From assembly GCF_037975245.1 (NCBI RefSeq), contig NC_092573.1, positions 24,397,265 through 24,461,264 of the forward strand: DNA of 64,000 nucleotides. Reading direction: 5' to 3'. Shown piece after piece: positions 1-12,230 of this stretch. The position numbers and the translations under genes were made by a program. Position 1 is the first letter of the stretch, and every line of letters begins with the position of its first letter. The notes below the pieces were generated by a model. The model was not told the DNA's origin. It saw nothing but the letters and a program-made list of their open reading frames with translations, and searched no databases. The stretch is from Apostichopus japonicus (lineage: Eukaryota; Echinodermata; Holothuroidea; Aspidochirotida; Stichopodidae).

Positions 1-64
1 ATGGCAGATGGGTTCGGGAGCACTATGATAAATTTTGAGCTCTTCAAGCTCAAAATCTAAACGG

Positions 65-225
65 TCATGGTGGCAAAAGTTGAGTTTTATGATAGCCCAA
101 GCCATCAGCTATCATATGGTGGGTAGGACATGTCAGTTGCAAACTTCTATCTATGCTTTGTCGACCTTGGAAAGTGACGAGTTTAGTGTGTAAGTCAATG
201 TGAGCAATTAACTGTGGTGTGATAC
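65..225 (-). CDS. possible continuation of the LRR gene after a 37-nt gap (Ig-like start?)
   Basis: If the 37 nt from 262 down to 226 (GTAAGT...TACAG) were removed, the LRRCT frame would continue in phase: TGT codon, then ITPQLIAHIDLHTKLVTFQG, later LQLTC, ending at a TGA at 65-67. A P...V.FQG...L.C pattern after an LRRCT resembles the first half of an immunoglobulin domain. However, 37 nt is shorter than usual for animal introns. It could be a frameshift in a decaying copy, or the true next exon may lie outside the window. A different frame from 108 down to the window edge (starting AWAIIKLNFCHHD, running to ICH at the edge) is also open after a possible acceptor at 109-110, but its phase does not fit the exon at 263-411. 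This entry is a hypothesis. Confidence 0.3.
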
Positions 226-262
226 CTGTAGTGCTTGACATGGGTGTACCCCTGATACTTAC

Positions 263-411
263 AACACCTCTGTTCATCTGCTTGTAATTTTTCCAACTTA
301 TCGCCTATCGGCGGTTTACATCTGAGACTGTCATTGTCTGGCAAATAGCTAATAAGCCACTTGTTCCGGCAGTCGTAACAGCAAAGGGGATTACCTGTTA
401 CGTTAAGTGTT
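263..411 (-). CDS. LRR C-terminal cap (LRRCT) exon of a leucine-rich-repeat protein, partial gene
   Basis: The minus strand shows a strong 3' splice site (TTTTCTCCTTCTAATTACAG, intron side ending at 412) and a consensus GTAAGT donor starting at 262. Between them is a 149-nt open frame of 49 codons with one extra base at each side. The peptide begins TLNVTGNPLCCYDCRNKWLI and ends with EKLQADEQRC. The NPL.C..C...WL opening, the CKPP in the middle and the closing cysteine match the cysteine-rich cap that follows the last repeat in extracellular LRR proteins, including LRR-Ig receptors and Toll-like receptors. The role of the whole protein cannot be told. Upstream LRR exons were not found; they may lie further right across large introns. 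The exon leaves one base after the final cysteine codon. Downstream sequence is open in other frames (see 65-225). Confidence is high for the domain, low for the gene identity. Confidence 0.75.
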
Positions 412-3400
412 CTGTAATTAGAAGGAGAAAACATATCGGAATAATATTACAATACGAAATTATGTATTTCACGGTTGTAAATGCTTCATCAAATATTACT
501 TATAAGGCATTTTATTCTTTTCCCACTCATAGTAGTAGATTCGGCCACACATAGGCATATATACATATAAGGCCTATATGTATATATAGGCTTAACTTGG
601 TAAGCATATATAGATTAAGCTGAAGAATTTTGAGAATATCTGACATTATGTTGACCTTGAACTTCTACATAACTTCCCACCCCCCATCCCCACATCAATC
701 ACCCACCCCACCGGTTCCATCCCTACGTGTATTTGCTACCATGGGGTGAAATTACCTTGGGGGGGTGGGTCCCCTGGCATTGGGAATTTGGGTAAATTTG
801 AGGGGTGCTTAGATGCAAAATAGTGCCATAGGCCTACTTTTTGCAACTTTTGAAATAATATTGGTTCGGTATTACATACATGTGTTATATTTATGTACTG
901 TACACTAAGATTTGCTGTTGTGTCATTCCGTCTGCCATGTGGGGGGGGGGGGGGTGGGTGGGGAGGCGGTGGATGAGCATTTTGGTTGGGAAAGTATACG
1001 TGGTTAGGCCCATATTCGCTCTGTTTCGTCTTTTCTGCTCGTAAATCCTCCAGTTTTGAGGCTTGAGTGCGAGTCGGTCAGCGCAGTCCTCGCGAGTGCC
1101 AACGCTATGCAATTTAGTGCTTCAACCTAACAATTTATCAATTACTCTGTTAAAAAGGCGAGAGAGACTATATCAAAAAAGAGGTGGAAACAATCCCCTC
1201 CAGATTCATCAATTATTTATCTAGAGTGCCACTGGGCAATTTTAACCCGAATGGATCTTAAAACGTTGTGTCAGTAGTAGAGTAAGATTGATGAGTAGGC
1301 CTAAGGAGGAACAACTATCTCTCTCTCAGTGCAACCACAGAAGCAAGAAAGGTTCAGATTTTTTTTATTTTTATAGCATCCTCTATGAGTTTTGCTAAAT
1401 ATCACGTTTACTGTTCTGGATCGGACATGTCGTCGAAGTGGCTGTAAAGACTTAGTAATTTCTACGACAACCGAAATCAGTTGAAACCTTTTAAGCGCCA
1501 TTATCGTGAAACTGCTACCCATCACCGGAAGTTGATTGAAAAGATGCAGATTTGGCATGGCCGTAAACAAGTCAAACTTGTAAGGCTTCGGGTGTGTACT
1601 GGAAGTGAGCAGGACAAACAAATCGAGAGCAGCAATGTGGACGTTAACTAGAGAGTGAGAGAGAGGGGAAGGGGGGTGGGGAGGGCGGGGGTGATGAGAG
1701 ACAGCTATCGAGAGGGCAGTCAACGAAGCCTTGGCAAAATCTTTGAAAGTGAGACGACGAACTAGGAAGTATTCAGTAATGGCAAAGGGACTACATGTTT
1801 AAATTAAGAAAGTTGTTGCCATAAGTAAAATGACCAGCAATCCTTTTTTTGTTTTTTGTTGTTGTTGTTGTTGCATCGAGCTATATATGAAGATGGAAAA
1901 TTTGGAGGGCGTGGGAGGAGGGGTTTGGGAGAAGGAGACAAAACATACCTAGCCGAATTCATTGGAAATCCCGATCTTATAAATTATGATAAAGTTTATA
2001 ATTATTTCCTCAAATTTGTCTAAAAACGAGTACGAGAATCCATTACCCTAATTGTTACCCGTTGGAAAATCGGCAAAGCCTATACATGATTAGCTTTATA
2101 GCTGTTCAAAATCATGACGTCAATTCTAAAGGGCATGATCTATAAGACGTAGAACGACTTGCTCAACTTTTACTGGGTCACGACGATTATGAAATTTGAC
2201 GTTCTGTTCTGATAAATTAAAAATAAATCTCGTTTAAACTTACGACTGACATGGCCGTCACATAGTGATTTATGCCAAACCAATGGCTATGCAGTATTTC
2301 TTTTTTTTGGGGGGGGGGTGTAATGCTTTGCATAAACAGACTTTCTTTAATTCGTATTTATAAATCCATATCAGGTAATTGCCATCGGGGTGTAGTAATG
2401 ACTGTTGCACAAGAAAGTATATACGGATCGTAAGGTCTCCAAAATCACTTTTGTGAAACCAAACCTTCTTTTCATTAAAACTCAGGATTGAAATGACGTC
2501 AACGGTGCTATTTTTATCTCTCCTTTTCATTAAGTGGTATAACAACAGTAATCTCAGATTTGAAGCTTTTTTTTAGGGGGCCGTAAAGAGAAATTGTGTA
2601 CACATTTGAATCTAGACAAATGTTCACTCACGATTTATTATGAAAATAAGATTGATAATAGGCAAAATGGTGGATCAGGTTTTGATTCTCCTCCTGATCA
2701 CCCCCTCCCCCCACCCCTCTCAGTGGTATCCAGCTATGGAACATTCTCCATTGCTTTTTTTAGGACTGGTTTTATTTCCGTTCAATCCGAATCGAAATTA
2801 TCTCTGGTATTTGAAACAACTTGTTTTCCTTCATAGTTTGTCTTTTCTTGTGGAGTCTATACTCTGTTGGTATATTTTCCATTCAGGCGAGAGAATCCTG
2901 ACACATTTAAACGTAAACAAGTCCATTCACATTGGCTATCAGGAGGCCCCAAAAGTTCAAGCTGTGGGGAAAGCAGAACTAAGGAAATCTGTCAAGTGTT
3001 GCAGGATATTTTCCACCCGATCACATAGTTTACTAATGAAACCATACGATAGTTCATTCCATGGTATATTTACGGGGTAGTGTTCCGCTTGACCGATTTA
3101 TTGAACGGCGTCTGTATAACCGTCAGACGGAGGAGAAGGCCTTGCCGCTATATGAACTGTTCGCGTGGGCGAAAACAGCGAGTGCTCGCATTTGAAGAGA
3201 ATTAATATGGCAGTATGTACAGAAATGTTACGAACGATATATAGGGCTGGTGAGCAAGCAGTTGAGTGTGGACGGATGGAGGGCGGGGGGGGGGGGTGGG
3301 TGATGGGTGGAGTTGAGTAGGGGGTGGAGACGTTCCCAATTCTGCACAATGAAGAAACACCAATAAAATCAAATACACGTCATCCCCCTTTAGTGTTTTT

Positions 3401-4363
3401 TTTGGCACGTTTCGTTTGCAGCTTTCATTTAGACTATATGTGTTGATAATGGGAGACGTTAGATCTGTTCGATTTTATTGACCAACGAAGAATTTAGAAT
3501 AGACTAGGATCCTTAACTGCCCCCCCCCCCCTCCCACGCACACCCGCAATTTACATTCCTCTGGTGAAACAAGTACCATATATTTCTTATATATGGACGA
3601 TTTGACTGTTTATTTTTAACATTGTCAGCTACATTTTGAATTTCCGACTGAACGCAAACAGAGGTAGTTAACCAATACAAATACTTAAAAATAGTGTAAT
3701 TTAGTATGTAATTGCAATGCGCCAACATTGGTGTATGGCAATTTTATTTATATATTTTTTATCCATTAACGATGTGTGAATAGTATGAACGTATCTTGGG
3801 GGAGAGGAGTTCGGTTACCGTGTGTGCGTGTGTTCGTGCGTGTTAATGTTAATGTTAATGTGAGTCAGTGTGTTTGGGGAGCCTGGGGTGGAACCTTATA
3901 GGTCTATCATCTGAATAATGATACTAGTTGCTCACACTAAATCCATTGTATATCCAGTTTTACTGACATTCTTATCCTAAGGTTTGCTTGCTGTTTTCTT
4001 TTCTTTTTACCATTTACGTAATGGAATTGCCGAAACCCAACTATATAGCATAATTTCTGCCCTTTTAACTTAGGTACTGAATGCGCTCAACCGTTAGTTC
4101 ACACTAAGGGAGAACTTTATGAATACATTGGAATATTGTATAAAAAATCTACTCGAAAGGATTTGAAAGGGTGTACAGAACAACACCGAATGTGTCGCAC
4201 TATGAAAATTGGCTGCGCAACACGCGTGATAAATATTATATGGGAAAACCCATGTTTTTACTAAAAGGAAGTGTTCGAATCCATGATTAAAATGGCAAGC
4301 TCAAATTATCCAGTTTTTTGTGTTATACCGACATGGATACGATATCTCATATATGGTCTGTTG
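412..4363. other. non-coding stretch, no gene seen
   Basis: No convincing exon is visible. It holds palindromic TATAGGC words near 555-600, G-runs at 941-968 and 3281-3310, a pyrimidine-rich C-run near 3519-3533, a short (GTT)n near 1857-1877, three TGTTAA units near 3841 and TGACGTCA sites at 2115 and 2494. Open frames here (for example 1301-1723 minus) lack domain signatures. Confidence 0.6.
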
Positions 4364-4387
4364 TATCTGTTACTATAGTAACAGATA
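4364..4387. repeat. perfect 24-bp palindrome
   Basis: TATCTGTTACTA is followed directly by its exact reverse complement TAGTAACAGATA, with no spacer. It could extrude as a small cruciform or bind a dimeric factor. No gene is close enough to assign a role. Confidence 0.7.
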
Positions 4388-4943
4388 TACTACCGGTCAC
4401 CCAGCAGTTGATTTACGCAGATTTTTATGTCAATGCGTTTCCTTTACGGTCAAAAAGTCATCCATACATCTTTTCTTAGCAATTTCTCGACAAAAAGAAA
4501 AGAAAAAAAGAGAAAAGAAAAGGGAAATCGAGCGAACGCCTCTGGTAAAGTGCACATCGCAGAAGTACCCATTTACGGGGTGAAGAGCACAATGATTGAT
4601 CGAAAGAAACGCCCCGAGAAAGGTAAAAGAATTTGCTTGGTCCACTTGAGGTGCAAGCTTGAAAAATCTATATTATGGATTTACTACTTATTTTCATATT
4701 CGAATCCTACGCAATGTCATTTACATGTTTCTTTTTGTCTCTCTAAAAGATCTACGAGTTTGCATGACGTCACAATACTCTCGAAAATAGACGAGATATC
4801 GGTCACCCTTCTAAGACAAGCACTCAGGTTGATGATATCGTACGCTACCTATCGATCCACCAAACAGAGATCTACCCAAGATTTTGAAAGATGCCGAATT
4901 TAAAAAAGCGTGGCGCCTGATTCGCCGATGTAGATATGAGTGC

Positions 4944-4950
4944 ATGTATA

Positions 4951-5047
<97 letters not shown>

Positions 5048-5052
5048 ATATA
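4944..5052. repeat. (TA)n microsatellite with TG/TT interruptions
   Basis: About 110 bp of alternating TA with a few TATG and TTTA interruptions. Open frames of alternating Tyr/Ile through this tract are translation artefacts. Confidence 0.95.
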
Positions 5053-5546
5053 CAACTTATACAAACCTGACATACAACAGATTAAGCTAGGATTCTTTTG
5101 ATGACACGAAGCATATTTGCCAAATCAAATCACAAATTCAAATCTTATAGCTTCCCTGCGCAATTAATTCATCATGTTTTTCCGAGAAACTGTAACATTT
5201 TAAGCAATTACTGCAAACTTGAGAAGGAAGTCACTAAAACCGCCCCATCAATCACCTCCTGGTGAGTTTGATTTCATCTGTCTCCTTTTGACAGAGTCGT
5301 ATCGAAGCGGTGAACCTCAACTGTATATGAGTTTAACATTACGCACTTGTTTATACTTCAGGGAGGCCACTAAATGTTACCTTTGGGGAAAGTCCGCTAC
5401 CTTCGAGCAAAGATTCAAATATTAAAGTTACCCTTTCCGCGTTCCATAGTTTATTCTGCACTATAATTGTTGAGTATTAGGCAAATTTCAATGCGACACT
5501 TTATGGTATCCCTGCCAAATCCATTTAAGCGTAGCATTAATCTTAC

Positions 5547-5678
5547 CCACTCGTTCCGGCTTTGGGCAACAACGAGGGTTCGTCGTAATAAAAAAGCCAT
5601 TAATTGGTTTGCACGAAGAAACCGGATTACTATCACCGTCCCTAATTGACACAAGTTTACTTCTGCGTCGGATGTCTT
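5547..5678 (-). CDS. candidate internal exon, unknown protein
   Basis: The minus strand has a good acceptor (ATGTTTTCTCTAG before 5678) and a GTAAGA donor starting at 5546. The 132-nt segment between them is open in phase 0 at both ends (44 codons, beginning KTSDAEVNLCQLG, ending AQSRNEW). A second frame is also open and reads through PRCCPKPERV. Having two open frames in a short segment lowers the weight of the call. No domain is recognised and no neighbouring exon was found to confirm it. Confidence 0.22.
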
Positions 5679-8362
5679 CTAGAGAAAACATATCTGACAT
5701 AACAGAGCAAAGAGGAGAGGGGGTCTTATGGCTTCCCACTCGCTAGAATCCTGAGATACAACTTATATGTATATGTATACATTAAATTAAATCGGAAATG
5801 ACTTGGCGTCTCGGCGTAAGAACCACCACGGAGTATGTTTCTAGGGTAATAACAATGACGTCACGAACAAATATTACGTCATCACTCTTTAGATTTTGTC
5901 TTTGAGGTATTGTTTCATGTTCAGTGAGACAAGAGAAACAGAACGTTCAATCGTAATGTATAGACTTTGGATTAACGATTTCCTGCTCAGCCGCCCCATT
6001 CGCGATCTTCCCACGCTATAAGAACTGGCTGCGATTATGTAAATTTTTGCAACGTTCCATCTGTACGGTAATCAACACATGCGGACAGCAACTCGGATGA
6101 AAGTAAGATGAGAGTCAGCAGGGGTCGTGGGAGAGGGGGGGGGGAGAGAAGGGGAGGGGAGGGGGTAAGGGAGCCTCAATGGGATTCAACAGCATGTATA
6201 CCTTCCGATAGTGGCAATCAAATGTTCTTGAAAAAGTTGTTTACATTTCTGTTTTGAAAAGCAACACACAACTTTTGGGTATTAACAATACTACTTGCTT
6301 TTCATAATGTATGTCGTGTCACAACTAGCAATAAAGTAGAAAACTTTTGGCAGATGTCATAAAATTGATATAGACAAGTAGATTTAAATATCGCGGTAAT
6401 TCAGTCTTTTGTTCTCAGTTAATCAAAACTGTTTAGAAAGAGAAATATTAATAGTTTCAATTTTAGAACTTTTGTTATACACATGGATTATGTGTATATA
6501 TAATAAAGTGTTTATATAATCTATGTATACACAAGTATGTATGTATATATATATATATATATATAACACAATGTACACGTTTTCTTCTTTATTTTTTATT
6601 CTTTGACCCACATTTATTTTGGTTTGTCATTTAGTGATTTTACCAACAACTCTGTAAGATTTCTCTCGCTGATATGAAGTGTTAGTGACGACATAGGCAG
6701 TAATGAGAATCAAAACGATTTAAATATCTTGCTAACTCCGTTCACACCATTTTAGACACCCATGGCACTTTAAATATAGAACGAAAGGCGCACGCGTGTA
6801 TGAAACGTGGATTCTAGTAATAAGTATCATTCTGTGTAATATCATGAGCTTTGGAGATCATCTTCCCCTCCCATTCCCTCCCTCCCTCCCATTACCCCCC
6901 ACCCACTCCCATTGAAACAGTACTCAACTTTGCACGACAACTCAAAATCTTGTCGCGCGCGACAGATGTTGAGCAAGATTCCATTCACACGCTGCGATTA
7001 CGTCGTGCGCGATTTCAAAAGAAATCGTGGACGGTTTTGTCGTGAACGATAATTCCTCACGACAAGAGGAGAAGCCATTCACACGTTCCAACAAAATCGA
7101 ACATGACAAGTCGTCTAAGAAAGAAAAAAAACGCAGACGATTTGGTCGTGTCGTGTAAAAGCGTCTTAACACACAATGTCGTAGTCGATAGCCCCGTGGA
7201 CAAATATGTCACCCGACTGGTCTATTCCCAAGTTTCAATTTTATTCTTTTTTTTCTTACGTATATTATCTCATATTTGCCCGGGTACTTAATTTAGCACG
7301 ATCTACTCCTCGTTAGTCCCGCCAAGACGAAATTGACGAAGAGCCAATACTTTCTCATTTATTAGTTGTAGATATATATATATATATATACTATGCACGT
7401 ATGATAGAAGAATTCATATACATTTTCAATGTAGACGTTCTGTCCGTATTAATTTTGCTATGGATACAGAAGGCATATACTACTTAACAATAAACTGATC
7501 GTGGTACCATCCAAACAGAAAGTATATGTGAAAAAGTTACTGCCAAATTGGTTATATACTCACAGTTTCTTAAAGAGAGGTCTAAATGGTTGGTACAAAA
7601 TAACGCTTAAATTGTTATACGATAAATCGCTGTGAAGAAATAAAAGGAAAGGAAAACGTCAATATCCAACATGAGTAATCCTTCATTTTCTGATCACACT
7701 TTGGCGATGATATTTGTGAAAGCCAGTTGACAGCACCCAACAACAAACCCTCTCCCCATTCTTTGCTATTCATTCCTTGTCAGACGCAGTCATCGATGTT
7801 TTGTGCATGTGGTCCATGCAAGATATAATATTGCAAGACACCATAGTGTTCATATAATGTTGGCAAAGTCGGAAAGACTGCGTCCTTTTCTTTGGGTATA
7901 TATAATAAAAGTATCTTCAGATTTTTAACTTGTTTTGTTTTTCATTTTCGAACTAAAAAACAGTGCAATAAATGATGAATTTCAAAAACATATCTCTGAA
8001 ATGATGATAAGGAATCCCTTTATATAAGTTATATAAACAAATACTTTTTTACGGTGTAACTCATGTTGTATTAATCAAGGAAGATTGCCATGGCTTATTC
8101 ATACGGCAACACTCTGTGGATACGCTCAATGATTCTAATGACTTGAAGAAATAGTTACGCCCTCAACTAAAATCAACGATAGGAAGAACTAGAGAAACAA
8201 CAACAGAAAAGAACAGACAAAAATATATATTGATGAATTGGGCCTAAATATACTTACACAACAGTTAGTCTTCTTCTACTCAAAAAAGTATTACTACTAA
8301 TTTCCCGAAGGCCAGTGTGAGTAATATTTCTGAAAAAGGAAGAATGAATTAACATAAATATC
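5679..8362. other. non-coding stretch with CG-rich island-like repeat
   Basis: No gene is seen. A segment at about 6925-7200 is unusually rich in CG words for this window (TCGTG, GTCGCGCGCGAC). It includes a 14-bp palindrome at 6951-6964 and two copies of CCATTCACACG, which suggests an unclassified transposon relic. A G-rich run lies at 6121-6166 and short TA runs at 6536-6567 and 7375-7391. A TGACGTCA site lies at 5856. Confidence 0.5.
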
Positions 8363-8368
8363 ATATAT

Positions 8369-8464
<96 letters not shown>

Positions 8465-8468
8465 TATA
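8363..8468. repeat. (TA)n array, left flank of palindrome
   Basis: About 100 bp of alternating TA with single interruptions. It directly abuts the palindrome at 8469-8606. Confidence 0.95.
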
Positions 8469-8606
8469 TAAATTTTGAATTTTGCAGCCAAACCTCTACT
8501 CAGAGTTTCATGCTTACTAGCAATCGTCAGGAGGAGTACACCTCCTGACGATTGCTAGTAAGCATGAAACTCTGAGTAGAGGTTTGGCTGCAAAATTCAA
8601 AATTTA
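8469..8606. mobile_element. 138-bp near-perfect palindrome, probable inverted pair of Penelope-like element ends
   Basis: Position i pairs with position 17075-i across the whole segment. The only mismatch is 8535/8540, next to the central GTAC at 8536-8539. Each arm is 69 bp. The arms are non-repetitive (they include AACCTCTACTCAGAG and GCTAGTAAGCATG) and carry a hammerhead-like motif. (TA)n arrays lie on the left (directly adjacent) and on the right (from about 8681). Penelope-like elements are known to leave inverted, truncated terminal repeats that carry hammerhead motifs; assigning this palindrome to that class is inference. A chance hairpin from a foldback DNA transposon is the alternative. 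Confidence 0.6.
8540..8583 (+). ncRNA. hammerhead-ribozyme-like motif (type I layout)
   Basis: Read 5' to 3': stem I strand ACCTC (8540-8544), core CTGACGA (8545-8551), stem II TGCT-AGTA-AGCA flanked by a U.U mismatch, then GAAA (8566-8569). Stem III is ACT-CTG-AGT (8569-8577), the H17 residue is A8578, and the stem I partner is GAGGT (8579-8583). All conserved core bases (C3 U4 G5 A6 N7 G8 A9 and G12 A13 A14) are present, and all three helices can form. Because it sits in a palindrome, the same motif exists on the minus strand, and the RNA could instead fold into the long hairpin. Activity is unknown. Confidence 0.42.
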
Positions 8607-8680
8607 CATTACGCTCTTCTTCATAACGCGGAATTGAGCACTCTGTCGTGTTCTACTTGGAACATTTTATACACTTCTAT

Positions 8681-8791
8681 AATTATATATATATATATAT
8701 TACGATTTTCATTTATATATATATATATATATCTATAAATATATAATTATATATAAATATATATATATATATATACATACATACATACATA
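8681..8791. repeat. (TA)n and (CATA)n array, right of palindrome
   Basis: Interrupted TA runs followed by CATACATACATACAT. Confidence 0.9.
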
Positions 8792-10351
8792 TGACACAGA
8801 CTATACACCAGGGCTAGGATCCGTACAAATCTGTCCTGGTCAGATCATTTGAAACTAAAATAATTGTTAAAAGGAAATCCAGCCTCTTAAACAGACAGTT
8901 TGACATCTCTTTCCATGCAAGTTTGTGAATATCCCTTACAATGGCCTTCCTCTAAAGTTATTAACGTGAACGGGAAGTTTCCTCCGGTGACAGAGATGTG
9001 TCCATTAGAATGTTACGCCGGGTTTTTTTTTTGGAGGGGAGGGGGGGGGGTTCTTTCCTTCTTTCATTTCTGGTTAGTTTCGGATTCACGGAGTCGGATT
9101 GGAAATGATTAGGCAAAGGTCATGCAAACACATAGGAATTCTTAGTGATGAAGTTTTATTGTATTACAAAAAGGGAGTGAGAAAAACAAGTAAAACGGAA
9201 TCTATAATTTATCAATGGTGAGTTAATTTATAACATTTTGTTTTCGAGGACAGAAATGTCTTTCGTTTATTCTCTAAACCTCTAAATATCTAACCATAAA
9301 AATCACACGGCGTGCCGGAAGAATGGTATTTTAGAGCTACATTAGTTCTCTCAATAATTTGAACTAGAAGTTATTCTAATACTAGAAGCATCGAAGTTTG
9401 CAAAACGACTATAGAAAATTTCACATGTCGAGTGAATTAACAATTGACAGAAGGATAAAAAATGTCAAAAAGAAGGGAGAAAATAATAGGAAACGAAGGG
9501 GGTAAAGGGCCCCCTCTTACTCCCATTATACGTATCGTCTATTAGGGTCAAATGAAATGCCAAAGATGAAAAGGAGTACTTCAGATCTATGCAAATCAGG
9601 TACAACACGAGGAACTTTGAAAATTGACCCTAGATTATTTCTAGTTTGGTCTAAACTACCAATCTGTCCTCATTCTTCTTCTTCTTCTTCGTTTTTTGAT
9701 ACGATTCAACGGCGACGCTTTTCTACATATATATATCTATGCAATACGTTAGGCTAGTTATTCTTCTTGACCTCTTTAGCCCTCCAAAATGTAAATCTGC
9801 TCCGAGGGTAAACCATCAAAAGCGAGAGGCCTTTATATTCACTCAATCCGTTTAATGATAGCAGCTTCTATAGGCATTCCATTAGAAGATTTTTTTTTTG
9901 TTACTATAATGACTTTATTAGATTTTAAAGACGGGGCAATTTATAGCCTATAGTTCTAATGCATATCACATTCATATCATGAACCACTATAAGGAAACAA
10001 CATTGCATCATCAAATGAAACACTGCAGGTTTCAAATAGGGGTTTAGTGACATTTAAAGACTCTGTATATACCGGTACAGGCTATGCGTAATACATAAGG
10101 AGAGTAAACAGTCATTATGGTGGACACGCCAAAATGTTATCCCCATTTTAAAAGTCAGGGATTTCAAGTTTAATTATCGCTTTCATTGATATGTATTTCG
10201 TGATAAAGGACAGAATCTACCCTCTGTTACGATTTAGAATTTAGGACGAATATTTTGAAGACGTCTGTTCTGTGAGAGGCCTAATGGTAAGCGTGTTCCA
10301 TCCGCTTTGAGAAAATGCGTGAAAGCAAGTAGCCTATCCAGTGTTATATTC
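8792..10351. other. non-coding stretch, nothing recognised
   Basis: No exon with domain support is visible. It holds a G-run near 9034-9050, a short (TTC)n near 9674-9690 and otherwise unstructured AT-rich sequence. Confidence 0.6.
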
Positions 10352-10933
<582 letters not shown>

Positions 10934-11738
10934 ATCTTTTTTACTGATAGACGTAAGGCTTGTTTGGTTTGAGATATGCCTGTGAATGTGAAGAATATAA
11001 AGGGGAAAAAAATGAGATCATTAAGAGTTTACAAAAATCATTATTAAAATAGACTTTAACCAGCAAGGGGTATAGGGCCACCTTTAATGATTCTTTAATG
11101 CTTCTTTAATCCGATTTTACCAATTTCTAGGCTAAATCTTACTTTAAGCTCCGTCGAAGTGGAACCTTACATACTGCATGTAACGCTTGGAACAGTTGGC
11201 TTAGTCGATGAGGGTGACAGAGGGTAAATGTGGAGGTAAACAGGTGAAGGTACAACTTATAATTTGGTTGGGACAACTTTGGGGGATGAAATCAACGACA
11301 TATACATGGCATGCACTGTGTCAACAATGATACTATTTTACACCGTAGATGTTACATCGAACACAGTGATATGTTCATTGTTTTACAAGTATAAAGCACA
11401 CGTCTTTAGGACAGAATATCGAGATTAGAAGACAAAAAAATGCGAGTGTTACTTGAAACGTCATTAATTGCTTACTTTCGCCCCCCCCCCCCAAATGGAT
11501 CATTTCCTTCCATTTTTAAATCCTGGACATATTACAACATAATACATACAATGGAGTTAGAATAATAGAAACTCCATGATACAACCTTGTGATAAAGTGT
11601 GAAGAATTACCTCTTAAACTGAAAAAAAGTTCAGTTCACCGTTTTAAGGTTTAGGGGAAACCGGGTGCCCCGTTTTATGGATATCACCTACGTGAGGAAG
11701 CATTCATTATACCATCAGGGATGTTTACACCACGTTGC
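10934..11738. other. non-coding stretch, nothing recognised
   Basis: AT-rich unique-looking sequence with a C-run at about 11480-11492. No splice-flanked open frame was noticed. Confidence 0.6.
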
Positions 11739-12000
11739 TTAACATATAGCACTGAAAGAACGTAACCTATATGCGGTGAACTTCCATAAACACATAAAAA
11801 TAGAAGACAATGTACGCAGGCGCAACAGGTTGCCCATTAAGAGGCACCGCGTGTGTCTATTGGGGCATTTGCAGGTTAATCTATGATCACAAGCTTCAAA
11901 GCTAGTTCGATCGGGGTATAATTTTCTTAGAAACGTATATGTCAACTGATATCTTCTTGTTGTTGTCATTAACTTTCTTAGACAATTTGGTATCAACTTA
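11739..12000 (-). CDS. candidate terminal exon, unknown protein
   Basis: The minus strand shows a pyrimidine-rich acceptor (GGTTTTTTTATTTTAG) just above 12000. A frame of 86 codons follows to a stop at 11739-11741, starting KLIPNCLRKLMTTTRRYQL and including CDHRLTCKCPNRHTRC. The Cys/His spacing in the middle is suggestive but matches no family I can name. The ORF is rich in basic and aromatic residues, and it could equally be chance in a non-coding stretch. It does not share a phase with the candidate just to the right. Confidence 0.2.
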
Positions 12001-12074
12001 CTAAAATAAAAAAACCACTTTTGAAAGTACAGATGACGTCTTCACCATGCAGGTCAGTTGTCTAGTCAACCTAG

Positions 12075-12230
12075 TTACGCGAAAACGTTGAAATATTTCT
12101 TGAAAAGGGCAATTCCTTTAGTTGGGCTGTATAGGAAGTCACCTAATACGTAAACTGCGTTGTTGGTACATGTGCGCTTGTATACTTTGCATACCTTAAT
12201 ATAGGTTCTATCATTTTCAGAGTATAACAA
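12075..12230 (-). CDS. candidate terminal exon, unknown protein
   Basis: A strong polypyrimidine acceptor on the minus strand (TTTTTCTACTCATTTCAAG, AG at 12231-12232) precedes a phase-0 frame of 51 codons and a TAA at 12075-12077. The peptide starts LLYSENDRTYIKVCKVYKRT and ends KKYFNVFA. An alternative GTATGC donor after 12 codons (LLYSENDRTYIK) would make it a short internal exon. No domain is recognised. Support rests on the acceptor and on amino-acid composition. Confidence 0.22.
   Translation of the reverse strand: MLYSENDRTYIKVCKVYKRTCTNNAVYVLGDFLYSPTKGIALFKKYFNVFA

Noticed and set aside
1301-1723. 140-codon minus-strand frame
   Set aside because: It lacks an ATG at its start, includes a low-complexity Pro/His stretch and has no domain match.
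4427-4903. 158-codon plus-strand ORF, the longest non-repetitive one
   Set aside because: It has a Lys-rich low-complexity start, no recognisable domain, overlapping frames on the other strand and no splice or promoter support.
6925-7200. possible MITE with repeated CCATTCACACG and CG palindromes
   Set aside because: No terminal inverted repeats or target duplication could be defined, so it is left as an unclassified CG-rich stretch.
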